Assembly (NCBI GenBank): GCA_902810745.1
Contig: CADDYW010000010.1
Span: 23,418 to 87,417 of the forward strand
Origin: Chloroflexota bacterium
GTDB taxonomy: Bacteria > Chloroflexota > UBA6077 > FW602-bin22 > CADDYW01
Direction of reading: 5' to 3'
Length of the DNA: 64,000 nucleotides
Made by a program: the position numbers and the translations under genes. The notes below the pieces were generated by a model, which saw only the letters and a list, made by a program, of their open reading frames with translations, was not told the DNA's origin and did no database searches. Shown here piece after piece: positions 1 through 11,570 of this stretch; the stretch's first letter is position 1, and each line of letters starts with the position of its first letter.

Positions 1-66
1 CCCTGCACCCAACGTCAAGAGAACGGCCCGTCGACGCGTCCGCAGCTTGGTCAAGCGAGTCTCCAT
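1..66 (-). CDS. 5' end of an exported protein gene, cut by the window edge
   Basis: Only the first 22 codons are present. The ATG is at 66 on the minus strand and is preceded by an AGGAGGAG ribosome binding site about nine bases upstream. The peptide starts METRLTKLRTRRRAVLLTLG, a positively charged n-region followed by the beginning of a hydrophobic stretch, as in a signal peptide or membrane anchor. The product cannot be named from this fragment. It is divergent from the dehydrogenase gene that starts at 488. Confidence 0.6.
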   Translation of the reverse strand, partial: METRLTKLRTRRRAVLLTLGAG

Positions 67-258
67 TACCGTACTCCTCCTACGTCCTTGCTCGATCAAC
101 TCACAATGAGACCCGAGCAGCTTTTCCCGCGGTCTGCTCCTCCGCGGGATGCTAACACGTCGATCCTCACGAGTCAACACAAAGTATTTCGCAGAAGACG
201 TTATGTTATGCAGAGAAGGCGTGTCGAACGGGCAGGGGCCGCGACGCAGGCTGTCGCC

Positions 259-286
259 TTGACAATTAGCCGCGGGTCAGTATGAT
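259..286 (+). promoter_or_regulatory. sigma-70 type promoter for the hydroxyacid dehydrogenase gene
   Basis: TTGACA at 259-264 and TATGAT at 281-286 are separated by 16 bases, close to the consensus of a vegetative promoter. Transcription would start near 293, leaving a leader of about 195 bases before the start codon at 488. The rest of the 67-487 gap holds no convincing gene. Confidence 0.6.
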
Positions 287-487
287 GGGCGCGGTCTGGT
301 TCACCACGGGAGACATCTCTCGCCTGGCCTGTCGCCCGTCGGCGGTTTACGTGGTCTCCGCTCAGAGAGCTGTCTGCCGCCGCCGTCTGGCACCGCGAGG
401 GAGCGCGGCACAGGGTGGACAGCCTGATCGCGGGCTTCCATCGCCTGAACCGCTGGCGTCCGAAACACGTGCAAGCAGGAGTTGATC

Positions 488-1477
488 GTGCGAATTCTGT
501 TGATTCCGAGGATCGAGGGAGACCTGCTGGAGATCTGTCAATCTCTCTTGCCCGCGGGACATACCCTCCTCATGGGCGATCCGCGCGAAGGGGGAGCGGC
601 GCTCGCCGCCCAGGTTAGGGACGCGGACGCGATCATCTGGGCGGCAACCGCGGTCGGCTTCAAAGGCGGTATTCCCAGCGAGGTGTGGGATGCCGCTCGC
701 GGACAGATCAAGCTCATCCATACGCTGAGCGCTGGCTATGATGAGATCGACCTCGATCGCGCGCGCGCGGCCAACGTGCCCGTCTGCACGAACGGGGGGG
801 CAAATGCGATCAGCGTGGCGGAGTACACCATCATGGCAATGCTCGGAGCCTACCGCCGGCTGCCAGACATGATCGACATGACCCGCGCTGGAAAATGGCG
901 CCCGCTGCCGAGAGATGCCCGCTACTACGAGCTTGCCGGAAAGACCATCGGGATCATCGGCATGGGAAACATCGGTCGGGAGGTTGCCAGGCGGCTAAAG
1001 GGATGGTCAGTATCACTGATCTATTACGACATTTTCCGCCGCTCCTCGGTCGAGGAGGCAGACCTCGATCTGACTTTCGTACCACTGGACGAAGTCTTCA
1101 AGCGCGCCGACGTGATCACGCTGCACGTACCTCTCATGGCCGAGACCCGAAACCTCGTCAACGCCCAGCGCCTGGCCCTGGTGAAGCCAACCACTATCCT
1201 CGTCAACGCGGCACGGGGCGGATTGGTCGACGAGGAGGCCCTGAGGGCCGCACTGGACGAGGGACGCCTGCTGGGCGCCGCGCTCGACACGTTGAGCCAG
1301 GAGCCGCCCCCGCCCGATCATCCGCTCCTGCATCATCCGAGGGTGATCGTGACCCCGCACGTCGCCGGCCCGACCTGGGATAGCTGGCCACGACGGTTCG
1401 CCAACGCCTTCGCCAACGTCTCGCGTGTCGCGCGCGGCGAAAAGCCGCTCTGGATCGTGCCGGAATTGGGGGGCTAG
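488..1477 (+). CDS. D-2-hydroxyacid dehydrogenase (NAD-dependent)
   Basis: This is a D-isomer-specific 2-hydroxyacid dehydrogenase of about 329 residues, which interconverts 2-oxoacids and D-2-hydroxyacids with NAD(H). The Rossmann motif GIIGMGNIGREVARRL is near residue 155. It is followed by the family signature around NAARGGLVDEEAL, which carries the substrate-binding Arg, and by the C-terminal TPHVAGPT, which contains the catalytic His. The exact substrate (glyoxylate, phosphoglycerate or other) cannot be read from the sequence. A TTG at 482 is in frame, but AGGAG at 477-481 abuts it. GTG at 488 lies six bases after that motif and is the better start. Confidence 0.85.
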   Translation: MRILLIPRIEGDLLEICQSLLPAGHTLLMGDPREGGAALAAQVRDADAIIWAATAVGFKGGIPSEVWDAARGQIKLIHTLSAGYDEIDLDRARAANVPVCTNGGANAISVAEYTIMAMLGAYRRLPDMIDMTRAGKWRPLPRDARYYELAGKTIGIIGMGNIGREVARRLKGWSVSLIYYDIFRRSSVEEADLDLTFVPLDEVFKRADVITLHVPLMAETRNLVNAQRLALVKPTTILVNAARGGLVDEEALRAALDEGRLLGAALDTLSQEPPPPDHPLLHHPRVIVTPHVAGPTWDSWPRRFANAFANVSRVARGEKPLWIVPELGG

Positions 1478-1710
1478 GACCGGAGTCGGCGGTCAAGGAC
1501 GGGGAGTCAGCGACTGCGGATTGGCCAGGTCTCGGAAGCAGTTCGAAACACGGGTCGAGATTGCCGCGCGGCTGGGATACCTGTCCTTCGATCGGGCCAG
1601 CGGGCTGCTAACGGAGGCTGCATCACCGGGTCGATAGCTTCAGTCCGCTTGGAATGCTGTCGCCAGAGAGAACGTCTCCACCCCAACCCCTAGCCGCCAG
1701 TCCCTGGTCG

Positions 1711-2520
1711 CTAATACGTAATCCATCCTCCGGTAACGTTGACCGCCTGGCCGGTCATGTAGCCCGCCAGAGGAGACGCCAGGAAGAGGATCACGCGCGC
1801 CACGTCGTCGGGGGTACCTGCTCGCCCCATGGGGACGTTGGCGAGGCGTTGATTCATCCACTCGCGCTCGTTCAGTCCCATCATCCGCTGGCCTTGCTCG
1901 CGGTCGATCAGTGTCCACATGTCAGTGTCGATGATACCCGGGCAGACGCAGTTGACGCGGACGCCATCGCGGGCAACGGCATATGCCATCGTCTTGGTCA
2001 TCGCGATAACTGCTGCCTTCGATACATTGTAGTGCGCGTACTTGACTCCGCTCGCCACCTTGCCCGCGGCAGAGGCCAGGCTCACGATCGCACCCTTCCG
2101 CCGGGCGACCATCCCCCGGAGCACTAGCTGGCTCAAGAAGAAGACCGCTTTCGCGTTGATGTTCAGCATCCGGTCCCAGTCTGCCTCGGTGAGATCGAAC
2201 AGGTCGACGACCTGCATGATTCCGGCATTGTTGACGAGTACGTCGATCGGCCCGAGCGCGCGCTCGGTCGCAGACACCATCTCGCGCCGGTCGGCATCCT
2301 TTCCGACATCGCCGCCCACGGCGATCGCCTTGCGCCCCAGGTTTCGGATCTCGCCCGCGACACGCTCGGCGTTCGACTGATCGATATCCGCGACACACAC
2401 GTTCGCACCCGCGCGCGCCAGATGGAGAGCCGTCGCCCGGCCAATGCCCCGTCCGCCACCGGTGACCAGCGCGGTCTGTTCGGATAGAAGACCGTCGATG
2501 GGAAGGCTGGCAAGATCCAT
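1711..2520 (-). CDS. SDR family oxidoreductase
   Basis: A classical short-chain dehydrogenase/reductase of 269 residues, probably NAD(P)-dependent and acting on a hydroxy or keto group of an unknown substrate. The nucleotide-binding motif TGGGRGIGRA is at about residues 21-30, NNAG is near 97, and the catalytic YNVSK tetrad segment is near 163. The C-terminus VNVTGGW is typical of glucose-dehydrogenase and FabG-like enzymes. GAGGAG stands upstream of the ATG. It converges with the dehydrogenase at 488-1477; the 233 bases between them show no gene. Confidence 0.88.
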   Translation of the reverse strand: MDLASLPIDGLLSEQTALVTGGGRGIGRATALHLARAGANVCVADIDQSNAERVAGEIRNLGRKAIAVGGDVGKDADRREMVSATERALGPIDVLVNNAGIMQVVDLFDLTEADWDRMLNINAKAVFFLSQLVLRGMVARRKGAIVSLASAAGKVASGVKYAHYNVSKAAVIAMTKTMAYAVARDGVRVNCVCPGIIDTDMWTLIDREQGQRMMGLNEREWMNQRLANVPMGRAGTPDDVARVILFLASPLAGYMTGQAVNVTGGWITY

Positions 2521-2709
2521 TGATGTTTCTCCTCAGATCGCTATTTGGAGTCTGTCTTGCGTCGTCATCGAGATGACTGGCACATCACTGGGATTGTAGG
2601 CGCATCAGGTCACAAGATCAATCGCCGCGCCGTCGGTCGCCTTGCGGATAATCCACCGATTCGCTACAATTTTGAGCAATGGCAGCGGCGGCAAAAAAGG
2701 AGCCCAACG

Positions 2710-3069
2710 ATGCGTTCCTTGGACGAATTGAAACTTCGCCTGGAAGAAGAACGCCAGCGCCTGCGGGCCGATATCGACGCGGTGGCGAAGCGCCCGGCGG
2801 AGTATCGCCCAACCGTCGAATCGTACTACGGAAACCATCTGGCCGACGCCGGTACAGATACGTTCGAAGAGGAGAAGGCCCTGGCCCTGGAGGCGCATCT
2901 GGTAGGTCTGCTGGGCAAGGTCGACGAAGCACTGCGTCGGTTCGAGCAGGGCACCTACGGGATCTGCGAGGAGTGCGGACAGCCAATTCCACCGGAGCGG
3001 CTCGAGGCACTCCCGTACGCGACGACGTGCCTCAAGTGCCGACAGCCCACGGCGCGCCGAGCGCGCTGA
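2710..3069 (+). CDS. DksA/TraR-type C4 zinc-finger protein
   Basis: A 119-residue protein of the DksA/TraR/YteA type. The N-terminal half is a charged coiled coil. The C-terminal half has the four-cysteine zinc finger GICEECGQPIP followed by TTCLKCRQ. Family members bind in the secondary channel of RNA polymerase and modulate initiation, or are small coiled-coil zinc proteins of unknown role. The acidic DxxDxA loop of true DksA is not obvious, so stringent-response activity is not claimed. The reading frame extends upstream, but ATG 2710 has AAGGAG seven bases before it. The gene is 15 bases ahead of lspA, so an operon with lspA and the pseudouridine synthase is likely. Confidence 0.85.
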   Translation: MRSLDELKLRLEEERQRLRADIDAVAKRPAEYRPTVESYYGNHLADAGTDTFEEEKALALEAHLVGLLGKVDEALRRFEQGTYGICEECGQPIPPERLEALPYATTCLKCRQPTARRAR

Positions 3070-3084
3070 GCACAGGAGCATTGC

Positions 3085-3639
3085 TTGAAGCTCGCGATCC
3101 CCCCCGTTCCCCGCGGCCGGCGACGTGTCGAGCCTGGCGTGGTCGCTACCGCGCTGGTTGTGCTCGCACTCGATCAGATCACGAAGTACTGGATCTCCAG
3201 CACCCTCGGGCAGAATGACCCGATCCACAGCGTCGAGATCGTCGGGAACTGGATTCGCTTCAGCTACACGACGAACAGTGGCGCCGCCTTCGGGATGTTC
3301 CCGGCGGCGACCCTCGTCTTCACCGTGATCGCTATCGTCGCCGTCCCGATCTTACTGCTCGCGCGCGCGTACGTCGCCGATCGTGCCTGGTGGATCACCG
3401 TGGTCTTCGGAATGCTGGTCGGCGGCACGCTTGGAAACCTGGTCGATCGCCTGCGCATGGGCCACGTGGTCGACTTTATCGATGTCGGCGTCGGGACGGT
3501 CCGCTGGCCATCATTCAACATCGCCGATAGCTCGTTCGTCGTCGGGATCATTCTGCTGGCGATCTATCTGAGCTTCGCGGGCGAAAAGTCGGAGAAGCTC
3601 CAGGACGACCAGCATCCGGATCAGCCATACGCCGTGTGA
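3085..3639 (+). CDS. lspA: lipoprotein signal peptidase (signal peptidase II)
   Basis: A membrane aspartyl protease that cleaves the signal peptide of diacylglyceryl-modified prolipoproteins. It has 184 residues and four predicted membrane segments. The two catalytic aspartates are visible in NLVDR (Asp121) and FNIADS (Asp148), and NSGAAFG is the other conserved block. The start is TTG 3085, with AGGAG at 3074-3078. The N-terminus is longer and more basic than in many homologues. The stop overlaps the start of the next gene by four bases, so the two are translationally coupled. Confidence 0.95.
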   Translation: MKLAIPPVPRGRRRVEPGVVATALVVLALDQITKYWISSTLGQNDPIHSVEIVGNWIRFSYTTNSGAAFGMFPAATLVFTVIAIVAVPILLLARAYVADRAWWITVVFGMLVGGTLGNLVDRLRMGHVVDFIDVGVGTVRWPSFNIADSSFVVGIILLAIYLSFAGEKSEKLQDDQHPDQPYAV

Positions 3640-4550
3640 CGACCGCGACGTTCTCGGTCTCCGAAAGCTCGGCCGGTCTTCGACTGGATCGCTTCCTCAG
3701 CGAGAAGCTGCCAGAGTACTCGCGTTCCTTCCTTCAGCGCCTGATCGAAAGTGGCAACGTGACCGTGGACGATCGTCGTGTGCGCCCCGGCGAGCGGGTT
3801 CGCGCCGGACAGCTCGTGCAGGTCAGCATTCCGCCGCCGCAGCCTGCTGGCATCGTCGCCACCGCCTTGCCCTTGCAGATCGTCTACGAGCGACCAGACC
3901 TGCTCGTTCTCAACAAACCGGCCGGGCTGGTCGTCCACCCTGCACCGGGTCACGCCGCCGATACTCTGGCCAATGCGCTGATGGCAAGATACCCGAATCT
4001 CGCCGTCGGCAACGCGCTGCGGCCGGGAATCGTCCATCGCCTCGATAAGGGGACGTCAGGGCTCATGGTTGTAGCTCTGGCCGACCGAGCCTACCAGCAC
4101 CTGGTCAGCCAGATGAAGCAGCGAGCCGTGCATAAGGAGTACCTCGCACTGGTGCATGGAGAGGTCAAGCCCGAGCACGGCGTGATCGAGGCACCGATCG
4201 GACGCGAGCGGCGCCAACGCCAGAAGATGGGTATCGTCCCGGGCGGCCGAGAGGCACGGACGACGTTCCGCGTTCTCGAGCGCTTTCCCGGCTTCACGCT
4301 CCTACGGATCAAGCTAGAGACTGGCCGCACTCACCAGATTCGGGTACACCTCGCGGCGATTGGGCACCCGGTCGCCGGGGACGTGGTGTACGGCCAGCGG
4401 AAGGCGGCGCTGGGGCTGGAGCGACCGTTCCTTCACGCCTGGTACCTGGGCTTCCAGCTACCGGGTGAAGAGGCGTGCCTGGTTGCCTGGGCACCGTTGC
4501 CAGAAGAGCTTCGAAGTGTCCTCGAGCGCCTTCGAGCCATCACCGCCTGA
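3636..4550 (+). CDS. RluD/RluA-family 23S rRNA pseudouridine synthase
   Basis: Converts specific uridines in 23S rRNA to pseudouridine. It has 304 residues. The N-terminal S4 RNA-binding domain covers about residues 10-70. The catalytic domain contains HRLDKGTSGLMVVA with the catalytic Asp137, and the later motif RTHQIRVHLAAIGHP. The start GTG 3636 overlaps the lspA stop (GTGA). The lspA-rluD pairing is common in bacteria. RluD (positions 1911/1915/1917 in E. coli numbering) is the closest namesake, but the exact target sites are not provable here. Confidence 0.92.
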   Translation: MTTATFSVSESSAGLRLDRFLSEKLPEYSRSFLQRLIESGNVTVDDRRVRPGERVRAGQLVQVSIPPPQPAGIVATALPLQIVYERPDLLVLNKPAGLVVHPAPGHAADTLANALMARYPNLAVGNALRPGIVHRLDKGTSGLMVVALADRAYQHLVSQMKQRAVHKEYLALVHGEVKPEHGVIEAPIGRERRQRQKMGIVPGGREARTTFRVLERFPGFTLLRIKLETGRTHQIRVHLAAIGHPVAGDVVYGQRKAALGLERPFLHAWYLGFQLPGEEACLVAWAPLPEELRSVLERLRAITA

Positions 4551-4619
4551 ACCACGCGCGCGGGGTAACGGTCAATATGTAACGTCCTGACCTTTCGGGA
4601 TGGACGCCGGGGTTCGTTT

Positions 4620-4712
4620 ATCGCGGAGACACAGAGTCGACACGGAGAGCACAGAGAGAAAGGGAATATTCTCTCCGCGCAGCCTCGGTGTTCGCTGTGT
4701 CTCCGTGGTGGG
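4620..4712. repeat. imperfect palindromic interspersed element of about 93 bases
   Basis: The outer arms CGGAGACACAG (4624-4634) and CTGTGTCTCCG (4695-4705) are perfect reverse complements, and an inner GAGAA/TTCTC pair surrounds the centre near 4665. The text 'gacacagag...cacggagagcacagag' resembles a family of short palindromic intergenic repeats that give spurious translations such as RLRGENIPFLSVLSVSTLC in many environmental genomes. Only one copy is in the window, so copy number is not shown here. It sits between two convergent genes, where it could also act as a terminator. Confidence 0.6.
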
Positions 4713-4777
4713 GCGTCTCTCGATCGCACCGTCACGGAAACGCCGCGCATCCCTTCGTCGATGCGTCGGCCAGCATC

Positions 4778-8693
<3,916 letters not shown>

Positions 8694-8698
8694 GTCGA

Positions 8699-8730
8699 CT
8701 CGGCTGGTGGACGTCGGTCCACCAGCCGAG
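8699..8730. terminator. bidirectional hairpin between ligA and a convergent gene
   Basis: A perfect 14-bp inverted repeat (8699-8712 with 8717-8730) closes a GTCG tetraloop. It lies six bases after the ligA stop and eight bases before the end of the minus-strand gene at 8738. There is no T-run, but position and stability fit a transcription end point shared by both genes. Confidence 0.7.
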
Positions 8731-8737
8731 AGACACG

Positions 8738-9361
8738 TTACCGCGGGCGAGCCTCGGAGATCTCACTCAGGCGACCTTGATTTCCGACCAGCCCGCCGAT
8801 AATCGCGGCAATTACCGACAGGAGAAGGATAACGAAGGTCACCCACGCCGACGTCACCGCGGTTCCGGCTGCTGCCCCGGCTGGTGGAGGCGTCGCGCCG
8901 ACAAATCTGAGCAGATCGGACACGAATGGCACCCGGGCCAGGTTGGCCAGGGAGCTGATCCCAGACAACGTGGCGGCAATGATGAACACGACCGTGAAGA
9001 CGATCGAGACCGCCCAGACGAGCAGACCGTGTGCCCCCGCCACCAGCGGGTCGATAATGTTCAGGGTTCGACCGGCGAACCAGCCGCCGAGGAAGAAGGC
9101 GATGATGACGCTGATCGCCTCCCAGATCGCGACGCCAGTCGCGCCCGAACTGACCCCGATTGCGACGCCGAGCGAGCTCAGCAAGAGAAACACACCGAGC
9201 GCGACGAACACTCCACCCCACGTGGGTGCCCATTCGACGAGGCCGGCGACGTTGAACGGCATCGCCGAAGGTACCGTACTCGGTCCCACGTAGCGCAGAG
9301 GTTCCGGCGCGCGTCCGGGGCGCTCCTCCTGAGGAGTCGGCTCTCGAATCGGTTCGCGCAT
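8738..9361 (-). CDS. multi-pass membrane protein of unknown function
   Basis: 207 residues. After a proline-rich cytoplasmic start there are about four hydrophobic segments: around WGGVFVALGVFLLLSSLGVA, WEAISVIIAFFLGGWFAG, LLVWAVSIVFTVVFIIA and VTFVILLLSVIAAIIGGLV. The WAPTWGGVFVALG block is shared, as I recall, with unannotated membrane proteins found next to stress genes in Chloroflexota and Actinobacteria. A strong AGGAGGAGG ribosome binding site precedes ATG 9361. No catalytic motif is visible. Confidence 0.7.
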   Translation of the reverse strand: MREPIREPTPQEERPGRAPEPLRYVGPSTVPSAMPFNVAGLVEWAPTWGGVFVALGVFLLLSSLGVAIGVSSGATGVAIWEAISVIIAFFLGGWFAGRTLNIIDPLVAGAHGLLVWAVSIVFTVVFIIAATLSGISSLANLARVPFVSDLLRFVGATPPPAGAAAGTAVTSAWVTFVILLLSVIAAIIGGLVGNQGRLSEISEARPR

Positions 9362-9468
9362 ACTACCTCCTCCTGACTAGTCCAGGTGCCCGCTCGATAG
9401 TGCGGGACGGTTCGTGGGGCAAATTGCGTGCCGGTTCTGCTGGCATCGATTATGTAGTCTAACCAGAC

Positions 9469-9786
9469 GTGGATCTCATCTCGGGTATCGCGGTTATCAC
9501 AGCGGTCTTCTTGATCGCGCTGGCGGTCGTCGCGCACTCGCTGGCCCGCTTTCCCGGACCGACCGGCGAGCCGGGGAACGATCAGGTCGAGTATCTGATT
9601 CGGAGACGGTCGCAGACGACGTTCGTCACCCTGCTGATTGGCTTCTTCGTGGGGCTGGCCAACGTGCTCGTGGCGGCACAGCTCCCGGTCATCGCCTTCC
9701 TGAACGTCGCCGTTGGCGCCGCCACGATCGCTATTCTCTACACCGTCTCGCGACGCTCCGCCGATGACGAGCAGTGGCGACACTAG
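9469..9786 (+). CDS. small two- to three-segment membrane protein
   Basis: 105 residues starting at GTG 9469. Hydrophobic segments at about residues 4-25, 52-72 and 74-95 are separated by a charged loop containing the arginine-rich stretch EYLIRRRSQ. No family is recognised. It is divergent from the membrane protein gene at 8738-9361 and may share its promoter region (9362-9468). No strong ribosome binding site is visible, so the start is less certain than the frame. Confidence 0.55.
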   Translation: MDLISGIAVITAVFLIALAVVAHSLARFPGPTGEPGNDQVEYLIRRRSQTTFVTLLIGFFVGLANVLVAAQLPVIAFLNVAVGAATIAILYTVSRRSADDEQWRH

Positions 9787-9871
9787 CGCCGACGTCCGCC
9801 ACGGCGACCAGTCCTCGCCGTTTCGAGACAAAACAGCGCGGGGTCACGAGCAGGGCGGTTCTCGGGCTGTC

Positions 9872-10402
9872 TCAGTGCTCTCGCGAGCTGGCCTTGCCGC
9901 CGTGCTGAGCGTGAGCAGCCTGGGCGGTCTGACCCATCGCGGTGAAGAGGCGCCGCGCCTCCTCGGGCGAGAGTTTCGCGTCCAGGAGAGGCAGGTAGAC
10001 GTCCTCTTCTTTCGAGAAATGCACGCTGATCAGAGTGTAGAGGCCGTAGAGAACTCGGCGCAGATCCTTGAGGTCAGCGTCGCTGACCGGATCCGCGGAT
10101 AGACGTGTCCGCAGCGCTTTCAGTTCGTCGATCAGGCGACCAATCGCGATGTGATCCTGGCTCATCGTCGCGGTCGCCTCGGGTGCACCCAGTAGCGCTC
10201 CGACCGCGGGATACAGCACGCGTTCCTCTGCCTGGGCGTGGGGAATCAGATGATTCGCCAGGAAGGTGTAAGCGTCGTCGACGCTCCGGCGGAGTGTCCC
10301 ACGCGGTACCTCTCCGATCGAATCGGCGACAGCACGCAGCGCCTCGATGTGCGAAATGAGCTCCTTGTGCTCCTCACGCAGTGGCTGCGTTACAAGCCCC
10401 AT
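9872..10402 (-). CDS. hemerythrin-like HHE domain protein
   Basis: 176 residues with the histidine/glutamate pattern of an HHE cation-binding four-helix bundle: REEHKELISHIEAL, NHLIPHAQAEERVLYP, SQDHIAIGRLIDEL and SVHFSKEEDVYLP. Such proteins bind a di-iron centre and take part in oxygen or nitric-oxide sensing, iron handling or stress responses. AAGGAGG precedes ATG 10402. The gene starts 47 bases after the end of the zinc-finger/YbaK gene on the same strand, so co-transcription is likely. Confidence 0.88.
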   Translation of the reverse strand: MGLVTQPLREEHKELISHIEALRAVADSIGEVPRGTLRRSVDDAYTFLANHLIPHAQAEERVLYPAVGALLGAPEATATMSQDHIAIGRLIDELKALRTRLSADPVSDADLKDLRRVLYGLYTLISVHFSKEEDVYLPLLDAKLSPEEARRLFTAMGQTAQAAHAQHGGKASSREH

Positions 10403-10449
10403 GATCTGCCTCCTTGCTACCCCCGGGCCGGTCGCCGGTCCGACCGGAC

Positions 10450-11322
10450 TCAGACGTGGCGAGCAAATCTGCCGACGATCGGCTTCACGAGACGCTCGAA
10501 GTCAGCGTACGGCATGCTGATCGTATCTGTGTGCGTGCCAGCCTGAAACACGATCACATCGTCCTCGGTCAACGCCTTATCGACGTAGACGGGGAGGCCG
10601 TAGAGATTGCCGAAGGGCGGCATCGCTCCAACTTCGCAGTCTGGTAGAGCGGCGGCAAGCTCCTCCTCGTGGGCGAGGCGAACCGGCGCTCGTCCCACGA
10701 CACGCTCGACTTCGTTCAGGTCGACGCGATGGGTTGCGGGCAGGGCCAACAGGTAGAGCGATCCATTGGTAGCCGCGACCACCACCTTCACCAGCTTCTT
10801 CCCCGGAACGTGCTCGCTTGCTGCCACCTCCTGGGCGGTGTAAGCAACCGGATGGTGCTGCACCTGGTATGACACGTGATTCCGCCGCAAGAAATCCTCC
10901 AGTCGATCTTTGCAGCTCATCTGTCTTTCTCCCCTTCCGTGATGCCCCTTCTGGGCGGCCTCGGCGCACCGGACGCAGAGGTGCGCCCAGGGCAAGACCT
11001 GCAATCTCTCAACCGGTATCGGGAGCCCACACTCATCACACACGCCGTAACGGTCTTCCTCGAGACGGCGAAGTGCCGCGTCGACCTGGGCCAGGTGATC
11101 GCGCTCAGCGCGCTCCAGTGTCAGGTCGAGCGCCTGCTCGGCAATATCGCTGGCGACGTCTGCCTGACCGCCGCCCGCGTCGCTCTCCTCTCCCTGACTC
11201 TCGGCAAGAGCCTGCTCCGCCGCAGCGAGCGCAGTAATTCGCTCCAGGATCTGCTGACGCTCACGTTCGAGACGTCGGCGTTGCTGGTCTTTGAACTCTG
11301 CCGTCAACGTCGCGGTCGTCAT
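10450..11322 (-). CDS. fusion of a TraR/DksA zinc-finger domain with a YbaK/ProX aminoacyl-tRNA deacylase domain
   Basis: About 290 residues. The first 130 form a coiled coil plus the C4 finger GVCDECGLPIP ... CVRCAE, close to the stand-alone protein at 2710-3069. From residue 135 the chain is a YbaK/ProX domain with KLVKVVVAA, LPATHRVDLNEV and GAMPPFGNLYGLPVYVD, a fold that hydrolyses mischarged Cys-, Pro- or Ser-tRNAs. The start chosen is ATG 11322, preceded by GGAGG. An in-frame ATG at 10920 begins the YbaK part exactly and has its own GGGGAG eight bases upstream (10929-10934), so a free 156-residue deacylase may also be made. Operator-like heptamers lie at 11397-11414. Confidence 0.85.
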   Translation of the reverse strand: MTTATLTAEFKDQQRRRLERERQQILERITALAAAEQALAESQGEESDAGGGQADVASDIAEQALDLTLERAERDHLAQVDAALRRLEEDRYGVCDECGLPIPVERLQVLPWAHLCVRCAEAAQKGHHGRGERQMSCKDRLEDFLRRNHVSYQVQHHPVAYTAQEVAASEHVPGKKLVKVVVAATNGSLYLLALPATHRVDLNEVERVVGRAPVRLAHEEELAAALPDCEVGAMPPFGNLYGLPVYVDKALTEDDVIVFQAGTHTDTISMPYADFERLVKPIVGRFARHV

Positions 11323-11396
11323 CGCTTCACCACCCTCCACGCGGCACCGCCTCGCCAGGATCATCGCATCGATCCGTTGTTCGCGGCGTTAACCGC

Positions 11397-11477
11397 GGTA
11401 AACGCCGGGTAAACGGAAGCCCGGGCGCGCCAGGACCGTTTACCTGGCGTTTACCAAGTGCAAGGCAGCAGTTTACC
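11397..11477. promoter_or_regulatory. paired operator arrays between the zinc-finger/YbaK gene and the histidine kinase gene
   Basis: The heptamer GGTAAAC occurs at 11397-11403 and 11408-11414, an 11-bp period. Its reverse complement GTTTACC occurs at 11438-11444, 11449-11455 and 11471-11477, spaced 11 and 22 bp. The two inner arrays form a 20-bp inverted repeat with a single mismatch across a 23-base centre. Direct repeats with one-turn spacing are the typical binding site of OmpR/PhoB-type regulators, and such a regulator is encoded at 15149. Each array points toward one of the two divergent genes. Confidence 0.65.
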
Positions 11478-11570
11478 TCTGCTGCGTACCCTCTCATGAG
11501 CCGAACAGCGTCGGCCACGGTAAGGATCAGACGCGGCTGATATACTGTAATCATCAGGGGAGACGACATC

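Noticed and set aside
300..480. Possible T-box or other riboswitch in the leader of the hydroxyacid dehydrogenase gene (AGGGTGGAC near 413)
   Set aside because: Only part of the T-box sequence is present; the CCGCG continuation, specifier loop and terminator were not found.
1425..1637. 70-residue frame overlapping the end of the hydroxyacid dehydrogenase gene
   Set aside because: Starts inside a real gene and shows no family or ribosome binding site.
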